A DNA stretch of 64,000 bases from an uncultured Thermoguttaceae bacterium. Its GTDB lineage: Bacteria; Planctomycetota; Planctomycetia; Pirellulales; Thermoguttaceae. Position numbers and translations under genes: made by a program. Below the pieces are notes generated by a model that saw only the letters and a list, made by a program, of their open reading frames with translations, made no database searches and was not told the DNA's origin. The stretch lies in assembly GCA_937951625.1 (NCBI GenBank), contig CALFBP010000011.1, positions 91,247-155,246 on the forward strand, in the 5' to 3' direction. Every line of letters starts with the position of its first letter. The stretch's first letter is position 1. Positions 9,155 through 17,123 of this stretch are shown here, one piece after another.

Positions 9155-9840
9155 GCCTCGCCAAGTGATAACGTGAATAGGAAATTTGATTCCACCCACG
9201 GCCCCGAGTCTACAATGGTGGAGTGCTGTGTCAAGTGGGCTGGAGGGGGAGTGCGGCCATGGCCGCCCTCCCGCCCTCGCCCCCTTCCGGGTACTTCGGG
9301 AAGCTTCGTAGCCGAGATTCCCGGCCCAGCGGCGTGCCAACCAGGGGTGGAGCAGGCGGAGAAGCTGCACCGTCCCCGGGGGCGACCCTCGATCGGGGAA
9401 CAAAAACGGGGGAAAACGGGACAGGTCCAATCCTTTTCGGCACCATTATTGCTCCGGGCGCTTCGGTGCGAAAGGTGTGGGGGGAGCGGCGCGGCGGCGT
9501 GCATGCGAGAATATGCGAGACCGGGACGAAGCGGCGTGATGAATGTCCCAGAGTGCGCAGCACGAAGCGCCTCAGTTTGCTGAGCAAACGAGCTGGCGTC
9601 AGCCGTCGGCGGCCTTCAGTTTTGCGAGGTGTGCGAGCAACTCCTCTTCACCCGGCCCCCAACCGATCCCCGTCACGTTCCTGAAGTGGTCGAAAAATCG
9701 GGAAATTTGGATTCTTTTGGGGAGTGGGGTGCGTCAAACGCGGGAAATTTTGAGGTGGCTGCGGGGAAACCGTTTTTCCGCTCCCACGGAACCCACCCCC
9801 TCCCAACGACTTCCGCACAACGCAACCGGCTCCCACACAG

Positions 9841-9875
<35 letters not shown>

Positions 9876-9909
9876 GTGGTGCGATGGATCGACCTGGCGA
9901 CGAGCTGCC

Positions 9910-10216
9910 TGACGCATCTGCTGCCGCCGGCGTCGAGCATCATGAACGCCAGCCGCCGATAGCCTTTCAAGGGGTACTGACGCTCGTAATCCAGGATCGC
10001 CCGCTTCTCCTCCGCGGTCAGCCAGTGGTCGCGGGGGATCGACGCGTTGTGCTCGTTTTGCTTGCCGTAACGCTTCCGCCAGTTGTAGAACTTCGAGAGG
10101 CTCATGCCCAGCTAGAGCAGCAGGGCGCAGATGGCGATCTCCGTCTTTTCAAACCAGCGGGCCACGAACTCCACCACCTGGTCCCGGATGTCGTGGGGAA
10201 CCCATTGCTCTTTCAT
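9910..10216 (-). pseudogene. IS3-family transposase OrfB, N-terminal remnant
   Basis: MKEQWVPHDIRDQVVEFVARWFEKTEIAICALLL*LGMSLSKFYNWRKRYGKQNEHNASIPRDHWLTAEEKRAILDYERQYPLKGYRRLAFMMLDA; in-frame TAG at 10112-10114, then homology lost. Confidence 0.75.
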
Positions 10217-10508
10217 TTTTTAGTAGCTGGACGTGCTCCTGCATCAGCTCGGCGAGCACCTCGTTCTTCTGGGCGAGCTTCGCTTCGAGCCTCTCGATTT
10301 TCTGGTAGCGGCGATCCGCCTGGCAGCCGCGTGGCTTCTGGAACGCGGCCGCCCCGTTCTCGAAGAGCTCCTTCTGCCAGCCGTAGAAGACGTTGGGATT
10401 GAGGCCCAACTCGTCGCCCAGATCGGAGACTGGCACCTTGTCTACCAGATGCCTCTTGAGAACGACCACCTTCTCCTCGGGAGTGTAGTTCTTTCGCTCT
10501 CGACTCAT
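10149..10508 (-). mobile_element. IS3-family transposase OrfA (HTH) of a degenerate insertion sequence
   Basis: MSRERKNYTPEEKVVVLKRHLVDKVPVSDLGDELGLNPNVFYGWQKELFENGAAAF plus leucine-zipper-like KIERLEAKLAQKNEVLAELMQEHVQL. Confidence 0.8.
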
Positions 10509-11039
10509 GGAAAATCCTCCTCTGGGCCTCTATGCTAACCCACAGGCCGGAACTTTCCAGTTTCAACTGAGGCAACACGGGCTTCGGAAACACGCAGCTC
10601 GGGCATTGCTGCGAGGCGGCGGTCGGCAGAACGTTTCCACCGGGTTGTGTTGCTGTTGACGTACTGACTGTTGGTGTGCATGGGGCTTTGCGCGGGTTCG
10701 CATTACCATCCGGGGCACTGGTGCAGTGCCAAACGCACAAGCCAGTCAAGCGTATTGACCATCGGCCGAGCGATGCTGGGGATATCGAAACTCACGCCTG
10801 CGCAAGCCTTTACGCCAGTCCGCGCCACCCTCTCCAGCGGGCAGGAAACGTGGGGACACATCTCGAGGTGGGGATCGACGGAGGCCATTTGTGTGGGTAT
10901 TTTCTCGCTACAACACTAAAAAGCTTACGCATTGTCAAACGAGGGGCCATCATGCCGTAGTAATAGGAAACGGAAGTACTCTGGCTGCTTCCGCTGGTGA
11001 AACGGTTCGGCCAATCAAGTTTCATTTCAAAAAAGCAAA

Positions 11040-11462
11040 TTGAGGCTTGCCGAGATGTTCTTTGCTTATGTCAGATTTATTTCGAGAAGTGGCTTCGATT
11101 GGGCTATCTTAGCTTATGGCTTTGTGCTGTTATATTTTCACGCTGATGCATTGTGCCGCCGTCTGATTGGCAAGGACGTCAATTACTTTCAGAATTTGGA
11201 TCGGCACCGAACCGTTCTATTGTCTATGACCGAGCTCTTGCCCTTATTGGGCCTTCTTGGAACGGCTCTCAGTCTGTTGGCAACCTTCGACAATTTTCGC
11301 GTTGCAGCGGTAAACGAGGCTCCTGATCTCGCTCAGATGGTCCAAAGTTTTGCGCCAGCCTTAAGTACCACCATTTCCGGGCTGATAATGACTGTCCCGA
11401 ATCTTTTTTTGAACGCATGGCTTTGGTTGGTGTGTCCCGATAAGGAAGAAGGACTTGATTAG
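11040..11462 (+). CDS. Minimal MotA/TolQ/ExbB-like proton channel protein
   Basis: Three TM segments; ELLPLLGLLGTALSLLATF and APALSTTISGLIMTVPNLFLNAWLWLV match ExbB/TolQ TM2-TM3 patterns. Start is TTG 11040 or ATG 11055. Confidence 0.75.
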   Translation: MRLAEMFFAYVRFISRSGFDWAILAYGFVLLYFHADALCRRLIGKDVNYFQNLDRHRTVLLSMTELLPLLGLLGTALSLLATFDNFRVAAVNEAPDLAQMVQSFAPALSTTISGLIMTVPNLFLNAWLWLVCPDKEEGLD

Positions 11463-11464
11463 TC

Positions 11465-11911
11465 GTGAGAGCAAGCAGCGTTATTGTCCGATTTCTGTCC
11501 CTCTTGGACGTTGCTTTACTCCTTCTTGGTATCCTTATGGTCGTGCTTGCACATTCCCAGTTAAGGAGTGATGAAGCGAAGCAGGGTAGTGCTTCGCTGG
11601 ATCGAGCAGATTTAGCTGTGCCAGTCGATTTTATCTTTGTCTACGCTGGTTGGAGGGGAGAGCAAAACGGGAAGTGCTATCTACTGGGACGCAATGGAAA
11701 ACCGGGAAAGGAACTGCGGACCGATAGCGCAGCGGACATTCGGAATATATCAACAGGCCCGCACGGAAAGGAGCGCCGCAAAAAGGTCGTTATCCTCGTG
11801 TTCCCGGATGACGGCTGGTTCTCTGCATGGGATGAAAAAAAAATTAGTGCCATAAAAGAAGCGTGGGGCCTCGATTTGTTCCCTCTTTATAAGGTCCCAT
11901 TACCTCGGTAG
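11465..11911 (+). CDS. ExbD/TolR-like protein
   Basis: Single N-terminal TM with Asp (VRFLSLLDVALLLLGILMVVLAH), resembling the ExbD/TolR ion-pathway helix; GTG start two bases after the previous stop. Confidence 0.65.
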   Translation: MRASSVIVRFLSLLDVALLLLGILMVVLAHSQLRSDEAKQGSASLDRADLAVPVDFIFVYAGWRGEQNGKCYLLGRNGKPGKELRTDSAADIRNISTGPHGKERRKKVVILVFPDDGWFSAWDEKKISAIKEAWGLDLFPLYKVPLPR

Positions 11912-11930
11912 GTAGGAAAGATCCCCTCCG

Positions 11931-12644
11931 ATGCTAGGCAAACTGATATTGTCGACCAGCCTCGCCCTGTTGGCATGGAATTCGCTAAGTCCACCTTTCG
12001 ATTGGCGGTCTGCCATTGTCTGCGGTTTAGCCGCTGGGGTGGTTTCGGGCGTAATAATTTTTAGCTTCGTTGGTGTGAGTCTAGGGTCCATCGGTGCTGC
12101 CGCAATGATCGGCGTTTCTGCGGGCGTTGCTGCGGGCTTGTTTTTCGCAAAGCAAGGCGACGGGGCAAAAAAAGCAGCAACCTCTGACACCACAATGCGG
12201 GAACCCACACCAGATACGAAACCGGTTACGGCTGCACGAATCGCGCCTCAGCTCGATATTTATTTCGAGCCCTCGGCTTCGCCGAATCGTGCGGCTGAAT
12301 TCCGATGCACATTGGTAGTTTATGAAGCCAGGGCCGAGAGCTCGGAGCCTTGGAATTATAGTATCAAAAAGACAAGAATCGCCGAGAACAGTGGTGCGAG
12401 ATTCTACCAAAAATTGAGACAGGCCCTTCAGGAATGGTTAAAACGCGAGGCCGTGGGAGACGCCGAGAAACAGCCTCGGCGCGTGGTGGTGTACATGACT
12501 CCTTTTCCTGGCGACGGTGTTTACGAACGTATTCGAGAGTTGGCTGAGAACAATGAAATCCGCAAGTGCCTTGTGGTGAGGGACAGGGGCACGTGGACGC
12601 CGTTAGAATCCGTACGAGAAAGCGGCATACCCAGTGATGAGTAG
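11931..12644 (+). CDS. Membrane protein with C-terminal soluble domain, hypothetical (paralogue of next ORF)
   Basis: N-terminal TM segments then AAEFRCTLVVYEA...RRVVVYMTPFPGDGVYERIRELAENNEIRKCLVV. Confidence 0.7.
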   Translation: MLGKLILSTSLALLAWNSLSPPFDWRSAIVCGLAAGVVSGVIIFSFVGVSLGSIGAAAMIGVSAGVAAGLFFAKQGDGAKKAATSDTTMREPTPDTKPVTAARIAPQLDIYFEPSASPNRAAEFRCTLVVYEARAESSEPWNYSIKKTRIAENSGARFYQKLRQALQEWLKREAVGDAEKQPRRVVVYMTPFPGDGVYERIRELAENNEIRKCLVVRDRGTWTPLESVRESGIPSDE

Positions 12645-12656
12645 TGAAAGAAAGCT

Positions 12657-13292
12657 GTGATGACGTACCCGGTGTCGTTCTTAGAGTGGTGGCTCCTTGA
12701 ATGGTTGGTTGAATGGTCACGCTGGGCTCTGTTCGATCCGTGGATTGGCACGGTTGTTGGGGTCGTCGCTGCGATCGTCGCTGCTGTCGCGTCTAAAGCC
12801 AAACGGATTATGATGGTGCCGCTGGTTTTTTTGGTCGTTGCGTTTTTGCTTTCGTCGCTAACGCGGGCCGTCGCGCCTGGGCTGGGCGGAGATGGCGGAT
12901 CTCGAGACCACAGGGAAAAACCGGAACGTCAACAACAAGGCTCCACTAGCGCGGAAGAGATGAAAACAGTTCCTGTTCTTCCCGAGCATGCCGATCTTCT
13001 TGTCACCTTTCTGCCCTCGCCAGCAGATCCCTTGAAGGCCCTAGAATTCGCGTGTCTCCTGTCGTTCGATTTCGGTGGACGCCAGGAGCCCATTTCAATA
13101 AAGGCATCCGACATGGACGAGTTCGAGGCATTGTTAGTGAGGGGGCTCGGTAAGTTCAGAGCAGCCGCGGGCTCCAAGGAATGCACCGTAGTGGTGAAGC
13201 GGAGGCCCTATCCGGGGGAGAGTGTTTTACGTCGAATTGACGAAACGATTCGATCTGTACTCGTTAATGCGAATGTGAAAGTGCAAGAGTAG
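12657..13292 (+). CDS. Membrane protein with C-terminal soluble domain, hypothetical (paralogue of previous ORF)
   Basis: N-terminal TM segments then ALEFACLLSFDF...KECTVVVKRRPYPGESVLRRIDETIRSVLVNANVKV. Confidence 0.7.
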   Translation: MMTYPVSFLEWWLLEWLVEWSRWALFDPWIGTVVGVVAAIVAAVASKAKRIMMVPLVFLVVAFLLSSLTRAVAPGLGGDGGSRDHREKPERQQQGSTSAEEMKTVPVLPEHADLLVTFLPSPADPLKALEFACLLSFDFGGRQEPISIKASDMDEFEALLVRGLGKFRAAAGSKECTVVVKRRPYPGESVLRRIDETIRSVLVNANVKVQE

Positions 13293-13300
13293 GCATCGCC

Positions 13301-15274
13301 ATGTTCCATCGCGACGGATCCTCAACTGTCAATCCTCGCATCAACGTGGGCATTTACGGCTACACGAAGGCCGGCAAGACCCGTTTTCTTTATCAACTTC
13401 TCCGGCACTTAAAGGATCAGAACTGCATCGCTGACGCCTCGCCGGGCTTTTACAAATTTTTGGACGATGTCCAGCAGCAGATTCAAAAATTCCAAGGCTC
13501 CTCGCCAACCACAAAGAGGAGCGACGAAATAACGGCAAAAATCCAACTCGTCAACATGAAGCAGCCTTTGGAACTTTGTGTGCAAGATTTGTGTGGAGAG
13601 CGTCTTACGGAGGCTTTAGATAAGTGGGAATCTGACTCCCTGACGCCTGATGAAATCTTGCTCCCTCAGGTCAAAAACTGCAATGCTTTTCTATTCTTCT
13701 TTGACCCCAGCTATTCGGAGATGGCCCAAACCGCGGAAAAGCTGGAGGAACATCACCGCCTAGAATTGAACCGGGCGGAGAGATTCGTCAAAAAAGTGCT
13801 TGAAGTGCGGCAAAATCGTCACCTACCGATTTTGTTTGTGCTAACACACTTCGACATTTGGAGAGAGGACGCCAGCGTGGTCTCAAGGACGCAGCGGTGG
13901 ATCGATGAGCTTCACCGAAAATTAAAACGGCTCTATGACTCGGCGTTGTCTCGGCGTTATCCGAAAAGCCTTGCAGATCGGCGATTGATTTTTCATTCGA
14001 TTTCGTCTATCGGAAGAGAACCAGCAGATAACCGTCAACTAGAGAAGGTCATTTGCCAATTGAATGAGCTAGTCCTTGATTCGGAAAGGTATTTCAAAGA
14101 CATCATCCGTAAACCCTTCTCTAAGGCGGCACGAAACTTTGGTGCAATCGTGGCCGGATCTCTTGTTTGTCTCGCGATTGTGGCACTGATCTTCTTCTTT
14201 GTTAGGGAACGGATTCTGCCTTCCGAAGAGGCGGCCACCGAATCGAAACGGTTAAAAGAAATTCAGGCATTTTTGGAACGCCATCCCTCGGGGACGCGGC
14301 TCCCACGGATTGAGGAGGCCCGAAAACTGAATGCTCATCTTTCCTGGTTAATTGAGTTTCTAGACCGATCCAGAGGCGAGCCGCCCTCCCCGAAGGCGGA
14401 AAGCAACATCAGGACTGCGCAAAGCCTTCTGCAAAAGATGGTCAGCTTAATCGGAGACAAGGCTACCGGAACATCAGGCGCATCGACTGAGGAAAGGTTA
14501 TTGGTTCTAGAGGCGTATTTAAGCAATCTGCCTGATATAGATATAACAGGCACAGGGGTAGATCTTACGGCTGTCCAGAACACTTATTGGCGACTCCAGC
14601 GAGAGAGGATTCTTGGGCAGCTTACCGCCATTATCTTGCGACGTAATCAGGTTGGATCATCCAAAATTGAGCTTTTCGCCGAGCTGCTCCAAGGGCTGCG
14701 GACCATTGAGCATGAGGTAGACGACAGTAAAGTTAGCGGCTCACAAAGTCGTCAGCGACTTTTGGATGAAATAGCGGTCGCAGTGACTTTTTGCGAGGAC
14801 AGGCATCAAAGGGAGGGCTATCCGGCGAAGTTTCAGGTGGTATCTGCGACTCTGTCTTCCAACAGCACATTCTCTTGGGCCTGGATGTGTTTAACGCTCA
14901 AGTCCCCAGGACAAGAGGCTCTCGAGATAGCGTTGAAGCCAACTGGTGGCAGTGATGGCAAGGTTTCTCTTGAGCCATCCCGGGAAAGCTATAGCATCAT
15001 GCTAGGCCTCGGATCGCCTGTCACATTAAGTCTATCGGTGCATAATTCTCCCGCAAACCGTTGGGAAGAAGCTAGGAAATTCGATTTGACTAGCGACCCG
15101 GGGCCGCTGGCTGTTTTGGGTTTGCCGCTTCACGCTCCGAAAGAAACGGAATTCACGAAATTGTTGCAGTGGAGAGAAAACGGAATGGCGATAACGGTGC
15201 AATTTTCTGACCTTGCTCTAGTTCCTGATCTATTGTTGGATGCCATCATGAGAGACGGGGGGCCGACGTCGTGA
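13301..15274 (+). CDS. P-loop GTPase domain protein with central TM helix
   Basis: Walker A GYTKAGKT, DxxG-type VQDLCGE, G4-like VLTHFD, TM helix FGAIVAGSLVCLAIVALIFFFV, then a C-terminal region of unknown fold. Confidence 0.8.
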   Translation: MFHRDGSSTVNPRINVGIYGYTKAGKTRFLYQLLRHLKDQNCIADASPGFYKFLDDVQQQIQKFQGSSPTTKRSDEITAKIQLVNMKQPLELCVQDLCGERLTEALDKWESDSLTPDEILLPQVKNCNAFLFFFDPSYSEMAQTAEKLEEHHRLELNRAERFVKKVLEVRQNRHLPILFVLTHFDIWREDASVVSRTQRWIDELHRKLKRLYDSALSRRYPKSLADRRLIFHSISSIGREPADNRQLEKVICQLNELVLDSERYFKDIIRKPFSKAARNFGAIVAGSLVCLAIVALIFFFVRERILPSEEAATESKRLKEIQAFLERHPSGTRLPRIEEARKLNAHLSWLIEFLDRSRGEPPSPKAESNIRTAQSLLQKMVSLIGDKATGTSGASTEERLLVLEAYLSNLPDIDITGTGVDLTAVQNTYWRLQRERILGQLTAIILRRNQVGSSKIELFAELLQGLRTIEHEVDDSKVSGSQSRQRLLDEIAVAVTFCEDRHQREGYPAKFQVVSATLSSNSTFSWAWMCLTLKSPGQEALEIALKPTGGSDGKVSLEPSRESYSIMLGLGSPVTLSLSVHNSPANRWEEARKFDLTSDPGPLAVLGLPLHAPKETEFTKLLQWRENGMAITVQFSDLALVPDLLLDAIMRDGGPTS

Positions 15275-16050
15275 CCATCAAGCAGGCGCCAATTGTTTCG
15301 CCATGTGCTTGGTTTGAGGTGAGGCGGGTTCCTGGTAAGGGTTATCAGGTAACGTCTGCCAATGGTGCTGGTGCAGAGGAGCGGAAAGCCGACGCGCTCG
15401 CCGTGCTCGAGCTTCTAACCCAACCAAATCCTTTTGGCCCTCAGGAATATCAGCGGTGGATTGGGCCGATTCCGGGGTCAGAAGAGAATGTGGCCGTAAC
15501 CGTGAGATTGTTGCCAGAAGGAGACGCTCTGTATCACCAGGCTTGGTTTCCGCCTGCCAGGGCGGTAGCAGGGGTTAGTTGTTTCCTTCCGCGATTTAGG
15601 GTGCTTTTTCTATTGCTTTCCATTGCGTTTATTGTGGGGCTGCTTGCTAGTCCAACGCTCGTTGCTTTTATTCTTCAGCGACCGGCTACTGACTCGGCGG
15701 TAACTACGGCCCCCTTGAGCAGTCAACAGGTTACTCTGTCCGAAGAGGAACTCGCCTTCAGGCAGGCCTTGAAACAACTCGAGACAGAACTGTCGTCAAC
15801 ACGTGAAGAACGGGCCAAGCTTCACAAGTATCTGTCTCAGGAGGGGTTTGCTGCGGACGTTTCAAGTGACGTGCTCAATGAGAAGAGGTCCGTAAAAATC
15901 ATCGCCGATTTGGATAAAAACCCTCCACCTCAGGAAAGTATGCTCCTCAGCAATATCGCGGTTGGTAGATTACTCAAGCTATTGGAAGCACTAAAAGCTT
16001 TTGAGGGACAGTCAGGGAAGTCATTTTTGTCAAAAGAAACAGCCCATTGA
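15271..16050 (+). CDS. Hypothetical single-TM protein with coiled-coil segment
   Basis: GTG start overlaps the GTPase stop (GTGA); TM VLFLLLSIAFIVGLLASPTLVAFIL; coiled-coil-like FRQALKQLETELSSTREERAKLHKYL. Confidence 0.7.
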   Translation: MTIKQAPIVSPCAWFEVRRVPGKGYQVTSANGAGAEERKADALAVLELLTQPNPFGPQEYQRWIGPIPGSEENVAVTVRLLPEGDALYHQAWFPPARAVAGVSCFLPRFRVLFLLLSIAFIVGLLASPTLVAFILQRPATDSAVTTAPLSSQQVTLSEEELAFRQALKQLETELSSTREERAKLHKYLSQEGFAADVSSDVLNEKRSVKIIADLDKNPPPQESMLLSNIAVGRLLKLLEALKAFEGQSGKSFLSKETAH

Positions 16051-16090
16051 CACGCTTGTTCATCATTTGCTTGCTAGGAGGTAAAGTTCT

Positions 16091-16303
16091 ATGTCCACGC
16101 TGCGCTGCTGTTTCCTGTTACTGCTATTGCTTCCTATAACTGCCTGTGGGAAGCAGCAAAGTTCCTCACCTGGTTCACCCCCTTCCGCACCCTCACCTTC
16201 ACCAACGAGGCCCAATCAAGGCAATCCGCTGCCGCCTCCGCCTACGCCTTCCACAGAGCTTCCAACGAAGCCGCTCGGCCCGAGTGGTAAGCCGATGCAG
16301 TGA
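16091..16303 (+). CDS. Small proline-rich lipoprotein
   Basis: Signal peptide with lipobox LPITAC followed by a Pro/Ser-rich tail; preceded by gctaggaggtaaa. Confidence 0.7.
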   Translation: MSTLRCCFLLLLLLPITACGKQQSSSPGSPPSAPSPSPTRPNQGNPLPPPPTPSTELPTKPLGPSGKPMQ

Positions 16304-16364
16304 GCCTACTCGCGGTAGTAGAACTCAGCAACTGGTCCATTCAAAAAGAAGGCATCTGCAATTG

Positions 16365-16421
16365 GGGACAGTTACCGGTTTCTGAGTGGTCCAATACCAC
16401 GGGGAAACAGGTGACTGTCCC
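16365..16421. repeat. Inverted repeat GGGACAGTTACC / GGTGACTGTCCC
   Basis: 12-bp arms with one mismatch, 33-nt spacer. Confidence 0.75.
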
Positions 16422-16449
16422 ACATTTCCCTAAGTGGAGATGAATCGAG

Positions 16450-16534
16450 GCCGCACGCAAGGGACAATCGAGACTCGGCGGAACAGAACCGACGATCTTG
16501 ATCGCTAGCAACTGCTTTTGCAAGCCCGGGGCGA
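16450..16534. repeat. 85-bp dispersed repeat, copy 2
   Basis: 81/85 identical to 4541-4625, same orientation. Confidence 0.9.
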
Positions 16535-16643
16535 TGGCCTTGACTTGCGAACCACACCTTTGGCGGTTATGGTGGCGAGGGGGGTGAGCAGACGAGGGCA
16601 TGGCGAACTGCGGATCGGCTGAAAACGAGGGAGCACGCGGCCT

Positions 16644-17117
16644 ATGCCTCCTTCTCCACGGTACCTTGACTTGCGTTGTCCGGTTTGCTTGTGGCGCGAG
16701 ACCTGTGGGCCGGGAGAGATGCTCGCATGGCTCCGCAACGTGGGGAAGGCCCGCCCCAACAAGGGCATGGACTTGGAAATTCTCTACGAAGTCTTCCGCT
16801 CGGCAGCGGAGGCGTTCGTTTGCCCGAAGTGTGGCCGTCGGGGTTTAAACCTTTTCAACGCGGTGGAGGCGGCCCATTGGCCTGAGGTTCCCTCCTGCCG
16901 CAAGTGCGGCCAACCGATCGGTCGGGAACGGCTGGCGGCCGTACCCAACACGCGGGTCTGCGCTGCATGTCAACGCGATATGGAACGGGGTGCTGCCAAG
17001 CCGGATCGAGAGTTCTGCCCGCGCTGCGGTGCGCCGATGGAAGTCCGGGCCGTGCAAGAAGGTCGGCGTACCCGATATGTCTTGTCATGCAGCGCCCGAC
17101 CACCATGTCCCTTCTGA
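16644..17117 (+). CDS. Multi zinc-ribbon protein with DksA/TraR-like C4 segment
   Basis: CPVC, CPKCG, CRKCGQPIGRERLAAVPNTRVCAACQ and CPRCG motifs. Confidence 0.65.
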   Translation: MPPSPRYLDLRCPVCLWRETCGPGEMLAWLRNVGKARPNKGMDLEILYEVFRSAAEAFVCPKCGRRGLNLFNAVEAAHWPEVPSCRKCGQPIGRERLAAVPNTRVCAACQRDMERGAAKPDREFCPRCGAPMEVRAVQEGRRTRYVLSCSARPPCPF

Positions 17118-17123
17118 CCGCCA

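Noticed and set aside
9600-9720. Possible C-terminal protein remnant on the minus strand (DHFRNVTGIGWGPGEEELLAHLAKLKAADG)
   Set aside because: Short fragment lacking a start and family signature; could be a decayed gene end but cannot be supported without a search.
10213-10749. 178-aa minus-strand ORF overlapping the IS remnant
   Set aside because: Out of frame with the OrfA transposase reading frame and without recognisable motifs.
11040-16303. Zorya defence system identity for the island operon
   Set aside because: The ExbB/MotA-like protein lacks the long cytoplasmic tail of ZorA, no OmpA-like peptidoglycan-binding ZorB is seen, and there is no helicase/nuclease-like ZorC/D/E. Similarity is limited to use of a proton-channel pair.
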